Of a stretch of DNA of 64,000 nt, positions 10,175 to 22,307 are shown piece by piece. The notes under the pieces were generated by a model. That model saw only the letters and a program-made list of their open reading frames with translations, did no database searches and was not told the DNA's origin. The position numbers and the translations under genes were made by a program. How positions within the stretch are numbered: position 1 is the first letter of the stretch; every line of letters starts with the position of its first letter. Source of the DNA: Isoperla grammatica (taxonomy: Eukaryota; Arthropoda; Insecta; Plecoptera; Perlodidae); NCBI GenBank assembly GCA_945910005.1, contig OX246747.1:5700274-5764273 (forward strand). Direction: 5' to 3'.

Positions 10175-10546
10175 GAGCGAAGGATACCTCTACGTCAAAA
10201 ACCGCAGAAAATTTTCATTTTTTAACTATATCTCAAGATTGAAACACAACATCAAAAATTTGAGACTACATAGCGCTGTGGTTTGGTAATCCCTACACAC
10301 TGAATGATAAATGTATTTAATGTTATCATCAGTATGACTGTGATAACGATTTACTTAAATAACTAAGGAATAAGTTATCACAGTCATACTGATGATAACG
10401 TTAAATACATTTATCATTCAGTGTGTAGGGCTTGCCAAACCACAGCGCTATGTAGTCTCAGATTTTTGATGTTGTGTTCCAATCTTGAGATATAATTAAA
10501 ACTTGAAAATTTTCTGCGGTTTTGGACGTAGAGGTATCCTTCGCTC
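10175..10546. mobile_element. Foldback MITE with TTAA duplication
   Basis: A near-perfect palindrome. The left arm from GAGCGAAGGATACC to about 10347 and the right arm from 10374 to GGTATCCTTCGCTC differ by only a few bases, around a 26-bp spacer. TTAA flanks both ends (10171-10174, 10547-10550). TTAA duplication is the mark of piggyBac and Kolobok elements, and no protein is encoded. Half of a related copy lies at 48018-48147. Confidence 0.88.
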
Positions 10547-10550
10547 TTAA

Positions 10551-11053
10551 GGTGAATCTACCCCCCCCTGAAAAAACACTTTTGCTAGGAATTACTTGTA
10601 AATGTGTATGTGTGACGTCTGAAGTGTACCCCTCCTACCACCACTACCACAACTCCGACCGACCTCCGCGCGCTTCGTTCTGATTTCAGTCGAGCGCTGG
10701 CTCTGGTCAAAGCAAGGTCACGCCTGGCAAGGCGCCGCTCCGCTTACTGGGTGTCATGTTTCCCCCCAATACTTGGATTAAATCTGTACATTTGCGTTCT
10801 CAACTACTGTTGAGCGGTGCTAGGACACAAGGAGACAATTTCTTTGCGCAAATTACCTGTCTAGACCCGTAAAGTAGTTACGGCTGGACTGCGACACGAG
10901 CAAACTGGTGCGCTTTACATCCGTGTACGTAAATCACCAACACTCGAAAAGTTTGTTACGTAGGCTTGAGACTGCAAGCATTTTGGGAAGATATGGGTCG
11001 AGCGCATGATATTCACTTTATTTCTTGTAAGTGACTCTTTTCATAATTAAGTT
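10551..11053. other. No gene recognised
   Basis: Moderately GC-rich in the middle (10660-10760), with no open frame of note. Confidence 0.4.
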
Positions 11054-11357
11054 CCTGCCCAGGGACTGCTACCTTATCGTGGTGGGCAGGTTTGTGTGCT
11101 TTGTTGATCCCGAGAGCTATGCCGGCGGAAGCGTATGCTTCTGGTAGGGCCACCCTAGCCGGACTGGTCGAGGGGGAGAAGTCAGACGAAGTGCAGTCTA
11201 CACCCCAATCCCCTTTCCTCCCCTTTCCCCTTTCCTCACGCTCCCTCCTACTTGCCCTTTTTCTCTAAACAGCCCCATATTTCATCTTCATATATCACCC
11301 ACTCATTGTCTCCATTAGCCTCGTTGCAAAAATATGAGACGTTAAGCCCAAATATCA
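11054..11357 (+). mobile_element. SINE-like type B, full length
   Basis: Shared CCTGCCCAGGGACTGC head, then the type B middle (CCCTTTCCTC repeats, CTCCTACTTGCCC) and a tail ATGAGACGTTAAGCCC plus AAATATCAAA. No clear target duplication was found. Confidence 0.85.
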
Positions 11358-11500
11358 AACCAGTATACTCACACAAGTGGCGGAATATACCGGAAGAACA
11401 CAAATCCACACACATATATATAAATAAAATTACTAGACTATCAAAAGAATAACAAGGTGTAAATAAATGATCCATTGCAGCATTTTCAGACTGTCTACTG
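11358..11500 (+). repeat. About 140-bp dispersed repeat, copy 1
   Basis: Starts CCAGTATACTCACACAAG and ends near GCAGCATTTTCAGACTGT. It matches 56957-57095 with scattered substitutions. Both copies lie next to type B SINEs, here downstream and there upstream. Function unknown. Confidence 0.7.
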
Positions 11501-12061
11501 CGTTCATAGCAGGCACTCTAGAATTTGCAATTGTGTGTCCTTCTGAACTTGTAAGGAAAACCCTTTCAATTCCTGGTGCTCGGTTCTGCGTGCTTGAAAT
11601 TGCGTGAGTGAACAAGCATCGTCTTTATGAGCAAGGCAACACAGTTCACCATTAAATTTAGATACATTGTTCGAACAGCTATCTCATCAAGCTGAATCAA
11701 TATTTCCTTCTTATTAGCTCGAGACATGTTAACTTTGAAAAGTGGAGTGTATTATGCATTGTTTAGTACTCACGTAATTGATAAGACTAAAGGCGAAATG
11801 ATGATGAACCAATTACATATCCGGCGCGGAGATTGACCAATGTAAACTAGACGAATCGATCGACGAATCAATCATGAATCAATCAATCAACCAAGCACAG
11901 GTCGCATTACTGACTCTAGAACAAAACACATGTATTTCATATGATGTTCCTCTGAATGTTATGTTGTTACCAACAGTTAAATGACTTGCAGTCAATTCAG
12001 CACAGTGTATTACATCATTGATTCTAGCTTCAAATAATTCGTTCTTATATCCGACACCCCC
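11501..12061. other. No gene recognised
   Basis: Contains only short open frames and a short ATCAATCAATCA run at 11878-11890 that may be an orphan SINE or LINE tail. Confidence 0.4.
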
Positions 12062-12640
12062 ATGAGCTTAGCTATCAAGAAAGAGTCCGTGCTCACGATA
12101 ACATGCTTGCAAATATTGGTGTATGTGGGCCCGTCTTGCCGTCCGCCGCATACAGTCTTCCTACGGCACCGTTCAAAGAAAGAATTGAATGATAGTTGGA
12201 AAAATGTATCTTGTAATAAACTAAGGGAGATTAAAGACACCATATCGCCTTGGTTTTCTTGTAGACGATCTTGCCGTCGCGAAGAAGTAGTCTTGACCCG
12301 TCTCCGTATCGGCCATACATACCTTACCCAAGGCTACTTACTAAGAAACGAACCTGCCCTTGTATGTGATGTATGTAATGTTGTCCTGACTGTAAAACAC
12401 ATTCTTATTGAATGTAACAAATATGATAATGAAAGAAGAAAGTTTAAATTGAAACCCTCACTTAAAGACAACTTATCAGACGAATCTAAAGTAATCGATA
12501 ACATATTTCGTTTTCTGCAAGATAATCGTTTATTATCACTTATGTAATCGAAAATAATGATCAATATTAAAATTACATAGGCACTGATAACCTTGCTGTT
12601 TTGTGCCTTAAAACTCTAAAGAATAATAATAATAATCTCT
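12062..12640 (+). pseudogene. 3' end of a LINE (post-RNase H tail region and 3' UTR)
   Basis: The 161-codon frame ending at 12547 has, from about 12190, the pattern NKLREIKDTISPW, then RREEVVLTRLRIGHTYLTQG, a CDVC pair, and VKHILIEC. This is typical of the region after the RNase H domain in I/Jockey-like LINEs. The 3' UTR reads GCACTGATAACC, GTTTTGTGCCTTAAA, then an (AAT)n tail at about 12623-12637. The 5' part is absent, as usual for truncated LINE copies. A matching tail fragment is at 28515-28584. Confidence 0.75.
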
Positions 12641-12653
12641 GCACTGCCAACTG

Positions 12654-13010
12654 TTACAAGAAGTCATTTGGCACCGTAGGGTATGCCTGCCGAACCAGCC
12701 GAGTTATGTCAGCCTCGAACTGCTGTAGAGTCTTGCCCGGTTTTCGGACACTCGTCTTCAATTGCGCCTGGTACACTGGCTGCATATGTCCGTCGCCATA
12801 GCGCATCTCTAAGTTCCGTACTAGTGCCCTGTAGTCCCGTTGTTCTGGTTCAGTGATGGTCTGGAGAACGTTGAGAGCATCTACCCGCAGAGCAATAATG
12901 AGGGCGATAGCCTTCTCCATGTCTCCCCACTGGTTGACCGTTGCCGCAGCCTCGAACTGTTTCAAGTATGTGCTCCACGGAGATCCGCCATCAAAAGTTG
13001 GTGGTTTCAT
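12654..13010 (-). pseudogene. Ty3/gypsy-like Gag fragment
   Basis: 118 codons starting MKPPTFDGGSPWSTYLKQFE, then NQWGDMEKAIALIIALR, an NLEMRYGD segment and KPGKTLQQFEADITRLVR. This is the helical core of retrotransposon Gag (FDG...W..YL.QFE...N.W....KA..L). The frame stops at the edge of sequence that looks unrelated, so protease and Pol are not present. It abuts the LINE tail above, with the two on opposite strands. Confidence 0.72.
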
Positions 13011-13266
13011 TTAAGCTGCGCTGGAGGGTGTTGCTTCACTTTTAAGAAATTGTATGAACTAACTGAAAAGTAATTCAATTACTTCATAAAGTAACTATAA
13101 CTGTAACTGAATTACTTTACAAAAGTAACTCTTACAACACTGATTTAATGGCCATGGAAGGAAAGAAATCTGAGGTGTGGCCATTTAAAACAAATGTAAA
13201 TAATAGATACGAAGTTAAATTTAGCTAAGATGAATACCCCAAATCCAAAAATTCAAAGAAATTTGT

Positions 13267-13575
13267 CCTGGCCAGGGACTGCTATACCTTCATCGTGGTG
13301 GGCAGGTTTGTGTGCTTTGATGATCCCGAGAGCTATGCCGGCGGAAGCGTATGCTTCTGGTAGGGCCACCCTAGCCGGACTGGTCGAGGAGGAGAAGTCA
13401 GACGAAGTGCAGTCCACACCCCAATCCCCTTTCCTCCCCTTTCCCCTTTCCACCCCACCCTCCTATTGGCGCCTTTCCTCCAAACAGCCCCCCATTTCAT
13501 CTTCATATATCACCCACTCATTGTCTCGATTAGCCTCGTTGCAAAAATATGAGACGTTAAGCCCCAAAAAAATCT
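13267..13575 (+). mobile_element. SINE-like type B, full length
   Basis: Head CCTGGCCAGGGACTGCTA (one substitution), type B middle, and tail ATGAGACGTTAAGCCCC with an A-run instead of ATCA repeats. Confidence 0.8.
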
Positions 13576-13805
13576 AAGATGTATACAGTATAATATGCAT
13601 AAACTAAAATAGAAACAAATAAAGAAATAAAGATAAGAGAACCTATTTAGAGCTGGTGCTGGTTAATGCACAACGCTTTAATTTAATTCCGGGGTTAGCC
13701 GATTCGATACCCACTACCAGTAATTCTGACTAAAGGTTTTCTTGAGGTTTTTCTCAGTCACGAGGTGAATGCTTGAATTAAGACGAACTAAAAGCCCTTG
13801 TGCAT

Positions 13806-13972
13806 TCCTTCCCCATTTCATCATCCCTGTCCTCCTCTTTCCCCTCCCTCACGCGCCCTCCTACTTGCCCTTTCCTCCAAAGAGCCCCCAATTTCATCTT
13901 CATTATCACCCACTCATCGTCTTGATTAGCCAAGTTGCAAAAATATAAGACGTAAAGCCCAATTATCAATCA
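13806..13972 (+). mobile_element. SINE-like type B, 5'-truncated
   Basis: Begins in the CTCACGCGCCCTCCTACTT region and ends ATAAGACGTAAAGCCC plus AATTATCAATCAT. It directly precedes (antisense) the last exon of the gene at 13989-14804. Confidence 0.75.
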
Positions 13973-13988
13973 TGGTAGCGTTTCTGGC

Positions 13989-14804
13989 TCATTTGAGCCT
14001 GTCTTCACCAACAGTGCGTGCACTCTGCATCTGTAGGCGGAGCAGATGGAAGTCTCTTCCCAACTGCCTTTCATTGGATATTACAGTCGTTAGAGTTGCT
14101 TCCATCTTATTAAATTTGTCTATTATTGTTTTAGAATACCCTATTAATTGCATATGTGTTTCATATGCATTCAATGGTGTAGCATACTCGGAAACTATAA
14201 TTCAGAGAAAAACAAGAAAACACAGTGGTTTTTAGTGTTATCATTTTGTTAAAAATAAAATAGCCCACAGTAGTATCCCTTCAATTTACAATGGGCTAAA
14301 TATTTGGTGTTACCAACCTGAGAGGTCTTGAATTGGTGGCCTGTATGTATTTCTAGACCCTGAATTTTCATCACCTAAAACAAAGCAAGATGAAGGATAA
14401 AACATCTAAAAATTAAAATATAATGCATAAGTCTTATTAGTTTAATAGATGCCAATCGGTTGGAATAGCAGAATGTGAGGATAGTATCCAACAGCATACC
14501 TTCTTGTAGGATGAGGAATTCAAGATTTGAAAGTGAACAATAAAGATACAAAAATACAAAAAACTATAGTTTTTTTTACTACGCAATCAAAATTCGCATT
14601 CCTATTCTTGCATTCTACTGAGATATATTATAAACTGTACTATGCCTAAAACCCTGCTTATTTTTCTAATAGTAAATGGAAACTTACTGGTACTGTTAAG
14701 ATTAGTTTGAAAGGTCAAATAGCCACCGTCATTAAAATTGCCAGTGTCATGTGATTCTTCAATCTTTGGTACAGAAACAGCAGTTTCCATGCCCGCTGTA
14801 GGAC
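13989..14804 (-). CDS. Unidentified three-exon gene, 3' portion
   Basis: Three exons are predicted on the minus strand: 14804-14688, 14374-14318 and 14194-13989. Acceptors are TTATCTTGCAG, TTGTTTTAG and AATTATAG. Donors are CCA/GTAAGTTT and TCAG/GTTGGT. All junctions are phase 1 and the joined frame stays open to TGA at 13989. The first exon is acidic and polar (around VSVPKIEESHDTGNFNDGG). The second is 19 codons. The third looks helical (IIDKFNKMEATLTTVISNER). The upstream exon supplying the start is not seen, and the family is not recognised. It could be a host gene or an accessory protein of a DNA transposon. Confidence 0.5.
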
Positions 14805-15063
14805 CTGCAAGATAACAACATTTCTCAAACAATTGTTGAAATACCCGAAATTACACGTATTATTTGTTGCATTGCACAGTAAGTTAGCAGTAGGGGATCG
14901 ACTAGTACCAAAATTACATTGAGATATGTAAATGAAACTTCACACTGTTATTAATTAAATCAATCCTTCAATCAGTTTTGCCTATATTATTCCTTGATTA
15001 AATACACATCACAAACACATACACACATTGAACTTTTATATTTCTAATATGGTAGTATTGTAG

Positions 15064-15302
15064 TAGCTATGCCGGCGGAAGCGTTTGCTTCTGGTAGGGC
15101 CACCCTAGCCGGACTGGTCGAGGGGGAGAAGTCAGACAAAGTGCAGTCCACACCCCAATCCCCTTTCCTCCCCTTTTCCCTTTCCTCATGCGCCCTCCTA
15201 CTTGCCCCTTTCCTCCAAACAGTCCTGTATTTCATCTTCATTATCACCCACTCATCGTCTTGATTAGCCTAGTTGCAAAAATATAAGACGTTAAGCCCAA
15301 AT
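15064..15302 (+). mobile_element. SINE-like type B, 5'-truncated
   Basis: Starts at GCTATGCCGGCGGAAGCG, missing about 65 bp of head. It ends ATAAGACGTTAAGCCC plus AAATAATAATAATA. Confidence 0.82.
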
Positions 15303-16700
15303 AATAATAATAAAAGTAAGTAATGTAATTTGTAATTTCAATACCTTTAAAAAGTTATTTACCCAGGTCTAGATTTGACCTTGATGAGAAACAAGAACGG
15401 AACACTAGATAATTTTTTTACAAAAGCTTTAACCAGTTGGACATTGTTTTTAGTTATTGTAGTTTTCATCTAAGATAGATACCACTGTACTTCATGAGAA
15501 TATACAAAGAGCCTTGAATTTGACCTTATGTGGCTTAAAGTGTGTGATTGTGAACCAATTTTCCATAGCAACAAATCCTGTACTTACCTTGTCAGTTGTC
15601 TGTGCATATGGCCCTCATCTTTCTTATTCTTTAAAGTAAATGTTTAACACTTATTAATAATTATGTATGTCCATCAATATTAATTAAATGAATTGACATA
15701 ACGTATGAAAATGAATATTTCTTGGTTATATATGAGACGTTTTTACACCCTGCATCAATTTCATCTGCATGGGGGCAAGTGTAGACCTACCATATGTAGT
15801 AGTTAAGACAATTCAAATTTGAAGTTGCCGCCCACGGTTGGGCCTGCGGTGAGGCGCAAGATGGGTGGTGGGCATGATAGCATGAATGTGGGCATGATGG
15901 CATGAATGTGGGCATGATAACGACGTCACCCAGGCAGGATAGAAGGACCCACACAATATGTCGAGTACACTGGAGTGTAGTGTGCGATGCAACACGGTCA
16001 ACACTCGCTGCATTCAGACTGTCATTTCGGGTCAGTGCTCGTGTTTGCAGTCGGGGCGTCGAGTGATGACGTCACGGGTGCATCCCTGTTCCGAAACTAG
16101 CTGAACATGCCATTTCCGTGCTGAGGCAATTCCGTAACTTGCTGGAAATCATAGGCTGAGCGTTCACTACTGATTCAATCTGAAGGATGATCTCCTTAAG
16201 AGTCATCGGCAGCAGCGTGGCTGCTCGACTTCATGAGGGGGCTGAGGAAGGGACGAGGTATTAGGGGTTGGCCCATAGAAAGACAGAGACCGGACTACGA
16301 ACGAGTAAACTGGTCAGGTAGGTTGCAAGCCCCGCCCACCCTTCCACAAGCATGTGTGAGTAAGCCAGGAAAGGAATACCTTGCAAGTAAACAAATACAA
16401 CGAGATGCTAGTTTGATCTATGGTTTGATCGCTCTTGCACTGGGGGGGGGGGGGGGGGGGGTTGTATAATATGTTGATAAGTTATACACTACATATATGC
16501 ACACTCGACTGACTGTTTTTGTAACATTAAAAATAGCCCTAAATTTCACAATGATAATTCAACAAAAAAACTACTTCAAAATTTCAATTTTAGCAACAAC
16601 ACGCCGCCACATCACAAAATCAACAAATTATAGGGGGTATGCATTACGTTGCAACATAAGAAATATACATCACAAAAATAATCGTTTTACCGTCTGCAAA

Positions 16701-16748
<48 letters not shown>

Positions 16749-17953
16749 AGACTCTTCCATGGTTCGTGGTTGAAGGTTGAGACGCTACTGAGTGAGGTGA
16801 CATTACTCATATTTGAAAGAAGCATCTCGATAAGTTATAATATGTGATCTCCCTGACCATTTCAAGGAAGATCTTGTATTGTCGTCCTTCGTGGAAGAAT
16901 CAAAATACCAAGCATTTGTATGGAAACGCATAAGGCGTTGAGTGACTAATATATTACCCACTCAACGGTAGGGTGATGGCGAAGTGGGTGGGGGGAGGGG
17001 GAGGGCTGTTGACTCACAGCAGGCGAGACAAAACGCAACAAATACAAAATTTCTTCTTCTATCGTAAATTTCAAACATGTTACATAGGCCTACTAATGAT
17101 AAAAATTAGCAAATGGCAATTTGGACTTAGGTAAGTCAATGCATATAAATTATCTAAGACAAAACAGCAGTTTACATGCCCGTCTTCTATCTTCTATATT
17201 GTGTTTCAATCTCTAGCCTCTAGGAAAGTAATTGATGAATACAGAACAATATTTATGCAAGTATTACGTTTTTTGGCATCTTCATTGTTTACCATTTTTT
17301 GGAGACAAGTAAAAACAATGATGTGTGCCTGATGAACGTATCTTTTTTCTGGTGCCAACACTTTCTGAAATGACTATTGTTGGGGGATTAATTAAGTAAC
17401 TTACAGTGAGGCCCATTTTACTTATATACATTATATACCTCCTAGGACCACAAGTAATAAAATCAATTATACTAATTACTTCATTAATTTCAACTTTAGC
17501 GTCAACCTCACACTCAATGGTGGCGAGAGATCACAAATTGTAGTAGTCATTCTGTAGCACAGCAGATTTGACTGTGCAAGAATAACAGTGTTTTACTGGT
17601 CGCTTCAGTCGACTGAAGCAAATGAAACGAACTAAATTCATGTACCACCACCATAAATAAATGATTTTGAATTTACATTCAACCCTTGTATAATTCATTG
17701 TAAGCCTATAAATACAAATATTTCAGATCAAGCGGATTTGAGTACACACACACACACATGACACACATGATAAGTCACAGTCATGATAAGTATTATATAT
17801 TATACTATATTTATTTTTAATATTATGTACATTTGTTTATTAATCTGAGTATTTTGAGTATTTTATAGGATCCATAGAATCTATTCCCATCAAAATTCAA
17901 AACTAGTCTGAGGATGTATCTTACCATTCTAACGAAAAAGGTCATTTTAACTT
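15303..17953. other. No gene recognised; microsatellites
   Basis: Contains a 20-bp unit (GGGCATGATAGCATGAATGT) repeated about 2.5 times at 15868-15919, a poly-G run at 16442-16460 and a (CAA)n run near 16700-16747. The long open frame over the CAA run (16497-16847) is produced by the microsatellite. A CACACACACACACATGACACACATGA tract lies near 17743-17769. Confidence 0.5.
16700..16747 (+). repeat. (CAA)n microsatellite
   Basis: About sixteen uninterrupted CAA/AAC triplets. Confidence 0.95.
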
Positions 17954-18320
17954 CCTGCCCAGGGACTGCCACCTTATCGTGGTGGGCAGGTTTGCGTGCT
18001 TTGTTGATCCCGAGAGCCATGCCGGCGGAAGCGTATGCTTCTGGTAGGGCCACCCAAGCCGGACTGGTCGAGGAGGAGAAGTCAGACGAAGTGCAGTCCA
18101 CACCCCAATCCCCTTTCATCCCCACTGTCCCATTGAATATTTCTCCTTCCACTTGGCCCTGCCCTCCCTTGCTGGACTCCCGTATGACGACTCACGCGAC
18201 GTACAATGGATCTGATTCGGATGTGGCTTTATCCTTCATTATCATCTTTCTCATCTTCATTATCACCCGCTCATCGTCTCGATTAGCCATCGTTGCATAA
18301 ATATGAGACGTTAAGCCCCA
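17954..18320 (+). mobile_element. SINE-like type A, full length
   Basis: Complete type A head and body. The tail ATGAGACGTTAAGCCCC is followed by ACACACACTT rather than ATCA repeats. Possible short duplication CATTTTA (17943 and about 18331), weak. Confidence 0.85.
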
Positions 18321-18639
18321 CACACACTTCACATTTTATACACGATCGTAAAATAATAGTGTTCAGAGTCATTGTTTTTTTTTTTGCCGCATTCGAGATT
18401 ACACATTTACATTATGGTCTATTTTCACCTTTTCCATTTAGGGAAGGTTTTTGTTTCGGGTTTTCACTTTACATCTATAGTGATAGTTTTTCGATGGTTT
18501 CATTGATGTATGGCGGATCTCTTATTTATACAAATATTGCGTTCCCCTTGGATCTCTACGAGCTCGGCCAGCAAACAACAGTCCAACAAAAATCTTCGTT
18601 ATTTTACATGTTTTGCATGGCGATGAAGGGCAAATAATT

Positions 18640-18812
18640 TAATTTAAATTTAATTAAATTAAAAATAAATAAATTATAAAAAAAAATAATAAAAAAATAA
18701 AAAAAATAATAACAATAATAATAAATTAATAATAATTGAATCATCGACGTCAAGGGCCCTTGATCGGTAAAGGGCTCTTATTATTATTATTATTATTATT
18801 ATTTTTATTATA

Positions 18813-18881
<69 letters not shown>

Positions 18882-18890
18882 ATTAATGTG
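18640..18890. repeat. (TTA)n and A/T-rich simple sequence
   Basis: An interrupted AAAATAAT tract at 18640-18730, then a long (TTA)n run at about 18778-18882. Long open frames over it encode only poly-Ile/Asn and are artefacts. Confidence 0.95.
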
Positions 18891-19646
18891 TAATTGTTAT
18901 TCTTATTGTTGTTTAAGTTATTCCTAATGCTTGAGTATTGGCATATCAGCTGTGTAGTGTGCACCTTTCCTTTCACGTTGTATAATGTGTTCAATAAGAT
19001 AACACGCCGCTGCAGAATGATGAGCACATCTTTCTGTTCGAGCCTTTCCTAGGTTCGTAATTTAGAGCGTATATTTAGAATGCAATGCTTGATGGTTTTG
19101 ATCGCAGACGATTCATATTTGAAAAACGCAGTCTTGCCATGGATTTATCATAGTACTCTCGGTAGGAAGATTCGGCATTGTATTGAGGAGAGTCGAGAGT
19201 CCAAGCAAGGGATACGGGTGTAGCGATTGTTGTGGCCAGTGTGGGAGGGGGGAGAGAGGTGGCTGACTGGCAGGCAGGCAGGCAGGCGGGACACTGCGCG
19301 ACAGGTACGAAGTTCCGCCTTCTACCGCAAATTTCAAGGGAGCGGGAGAGCATTGGCAACAATATTCCCATTCGTATTATCCTTCTTACCGATCGGTCTC
19401 TCAAACGATTTTAAAACTAAAGATATGTTTGAAGAGCCCTTAAAAAACTACATTTGGGAATCCAATCCGAATTTGTTTTACTCTTAACGGCGAAAAGTCG
19501 ATTTTTAGCATTTTTTTAATGGGGACATCGGACAAGCTAATTTGAAACTGAGTGATTCCCGGAATATCATGGCCCCAAAGTGTATTTACAAAAAATTTCA
19601 ACCTTCTATCTTATCTACACAAGAAGATGTCGCAATACTACGAACG

Positions 19647-20926
19647 CTACAAATAACATAAGCGTATTTCAGTTCCGCAGACTCTTAAAGGTAAAGTGGC
19701 AGCCAGGTGGTGGCACAAATGATTCCGTACGACACCCATGTCGTAATGATCTCGATCTCGAGCTCTCTTTGGCAGTGGCTGAGGAAACATTAATTCTGCC
19801 TCTTGGACTAACTCCAGCCATTGTTCTACAAAAGGCTCTTTACCGTTTTCTACATAGTTGTGTAGAGCGCAACACGCAGCCACCACTTGTGGCACAAACC
19901 TGTAGTCAACGTCGATTATTTTTAAAAGGCAACGCCAGCGAGCTTTCAAGCGCCCAAATGCAATTTCTACGTTAATTCTAAATGAGCTAAGGTATACATT
20001 GAAAGATTCTTGCTCAGGTGTAAGTCGGCCAGTGTAACCTTTCATAAGCCAAGGAAGCAGAGGATATGCCGCATCTCCCAAGATCATCATGGGGACATTA
20101 ACTCCGTCTATGATGCGTGGCGCTTTGGGAATCATGGTGTCTGCATGCACGTATATGTTAGATTCAGCTAACACACGTGCATCGTGTGCTGACCCGGCAA
20201 TATACAGCTGATGTCTCGGAAGCGATATCGGTTATCAACTACACCTTGAAGAACCACCGATGGCCATCCCTTTCGGTTGATGAAGTCACGGTATCCTTCT
20301 GTTGGTGGTAGAATTGGAATGTGACTTCCATCAATTGACAAGAATGCCTGAGGAAATTTGGAGCTCTGTTCTACAAGATATGCTATGTCTCGAGCCTCCA
20401 CTTCATTGGGCATTGACAATACATTCGGTAAAAGAATGGTGTTAATTGCTTTGACTACAGCATAAACTGTTTTTTGAACAGTGCTTTTAGCAACACCCAA
20501 CTGATAAGATACAAGTCTGTACTCGCCACATGATGCCAACTTGTATAAGGTAATGGCCACCTTCTTCCTAGTTTCTAAGGGCAATTGTAATGAAACAGGG
20601 GAGGCAGACAGTGCAGGTTCCAGATCCACACAAAGTCTTTCGAAGGAATCACGTCTCATACGAAAGTTAGCAATCCACTCGTCGTCATTAAAATGGAGCT
20701 GAACGACACGGTCCCACCAGTCGGAACTTCGGACTCTGTTCCTGCCTCGCTCCCGTATTGATCGTGCAATTAACGGTAACAGTGCGGGGTTCATAGTTGC
20801 CCATATGTTGTTCATGTCATTGCGATACTGAGCTACGAGGTGAACGATACGTGCTCTGAACACTCTGCGACGACGCATTACCGCTGCCCTACGATCACCT
20901 TCAGCCAAAATCAGAGCGACATGCAT
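19647..20926 (-). pseudogene. PIF/Harbinger transposase (HARBI1-like), one frameshift
   Basis: Two overlapping minus frames together cover a nearly complete DDE transposase. The first (20926-20168) has a helical N-terminus, SDWWDRVVQLHFNDDEWI, LASCGEYRLVSYQLGVAKST (helix-turn-helix-like) and the first catalytic Asp in LSIDGSHIPI. The second (20174-19647) begins in the AHDARV-LAESN block, then LGDAAYPLLPWLMKGY with the next catalytic Asp, and NVEIAFGRLKARWRCL with the catalytic Glu. ALHNYVE follows. The switch occurs near 20190, where a one-base shift puts SAHDAR in frame. Such transposases cut and paste at TWA sites. There is no upstream Myb/SANT partner. A minus-strand SINE starts 35 bp upstream. 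Confidence 0.88.
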
Positions 20927-20960
20927 GACGGCAGCACAGTTACGTACATGATAGATTGAT

Positions 20961-21127
20961 ATTTGGGCTTAACGTCTCATATTTTTGCAACTAGGCTAAT
21001 CAAGACGATGAGTGGGTGATAATGAAGATGAAATTGGGGGCTCTTTGGAGGAAAAAGGCAAGTAGGAGGGCGCGTGAGGAAAGGGGAAAGGGAGGAAAGG
21101 GGATTTGGGTGTGGACTGCACTTCGTC
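20961..21127 (-). mobile_element. SINE-like type B, the only minus-strand copy
   Basis: Reads as the reverse complement of the type B body and tail (GGGCTTAACGTCTCAT at 20968, GGGCTCTTTGGAGG further in). It stops at CTGCACTTCGTCT, so the head is missing. Confidence 0.85.
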
Positions 21128-21177
21128 TCAAATATATCGTTACGCTCCATTTTCAGAATGTTATTTGTTGTTAGGTC

Positions 21178-21775
21178 TACGTTTCAGGAGGTTGGATCGA
21201 GGTTAGGAACGAGTAGGAGCTGAAAAAAATAACTCAGTTGTAAAGGCTTACTAACTACAATCTAATAATTGCCTATTGTTTATATAATATGTAGATCTAG
21301 GACTAGGCCTCCATATTTCTTGCTTACCTAGGAGGACTAGCCAAATTGACCAAGTAGTAAACGTGATCGATCAAGATCAAAATAACCCCAGAATAGAATG
21401 TGAGGTCGGCCTAAGCCTATTGGTGGTTGTTCGAGGAGGTTGGATCGAGGTTAGGAACGAGTAGGGGCTGAAAAAGAACACATCTGTATAGGGCCTACTA
21501 AAGACAATCTGATAATTGCCTTTGTATACAAATGTAGATCTAGAACTTCATATTTCATGCTTACCGAGACTAGCCTAGCCTAGGCTAGTTGACCAAGTAG
21601 GCCTAGTAAACGTAGCCACACCACTGGCCTTGCATACGTTTAGGGTTAGGGCCTAGACCTAGCCGCTACAGTATTTCGTCCACAGATGAATAATAATTAC
21701 CGTAAATAATATTATTTGTAGTTACGATTGAGGTAAGAAACAAGTAGGGTGGCTGAAAAATGACACATACAATCC
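21178..21775 (+). repeat. Tandem, diverged repeat of about 250 bp
   Basis: GGAGGTTGGATCGAGGTTAG and the following ~180 bp occur at about 21187-21370 and 21435-21625 with many substitutions. A shortened third copy starts near 21723 (GATTGAGGTAAGAAACAAGT). Embedded AGGCCTA words. No coding potential. Confidence 0.75.
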
Positions 21776-22068
21776 AAGTTAACGTCTCACGAAATGATAC
21801 CTCAACAAAACAAAACAACAAGCACGCGTTGTCTCCCAGCTGTTGTCAAATCAGCTGTCAATGTCGACCATATAAAAAAGGCGGTGTCGTTCGAGAGACC
21901 ACTCGAAAGGCGGTGAAAATTTCCAAAATGGCTGGCGTTTTAGAAATGACAAACTGTTTTACCAATACCGTTTTTGAATCTGTTGATATACAGTGATTTG
22001 TTTAAATCGTTTTTGGGCAAAACCGGTTTGCTAAACCGTTTTATATCCCTGATGATATACGTAGTCTA

Positions 22069-22222
22069 TGTCTCCTCCCACTTGGCCCTGCCCTCCCTTG
22101 CTGGACTCCCATACGACGACCCACGCGACGTACAATGGATCTGATTCGGATGTGGATTTTTTTTTCATCATCATCTTTCCCATCTTCATTATCACCCGCT
22201 CATCGTCTCGATTAGCCATAGT
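22069..22222 (+). mobile_element. SINE-like type A fragment
   Basis: Begins CTCCTCCCACTTGGCCCTGC and ends at CTCGATTAGCCATAGT. Both the head and the GAGACGTTAAG tail are missing. Confidence 0.78.
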
Positions 22223-22307
22223 TTATTTATTATTTATTTATTAATCATTTCCATTTACTACAAAAGTGAATGGGGGTTGGCAGAAAAGAGCACAGCTCCA
22301 AACACCT

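Noticed and set aside
13253..13453. Repeated minus-strand frames with TSSDFSSSTSPA
   Set aside because: Antisense reading of SINE heads, identical at each copy.
16497..16847. 116-codon ORF with polyglutamine
   Set aside because: The glutamine run is a (CAA)n microsatellite and the flanks have no conserved features.
18674..19027. 117-codon poly-isoleucine ORF
   Set aside because: Translation of (TTA)n simple sequence.
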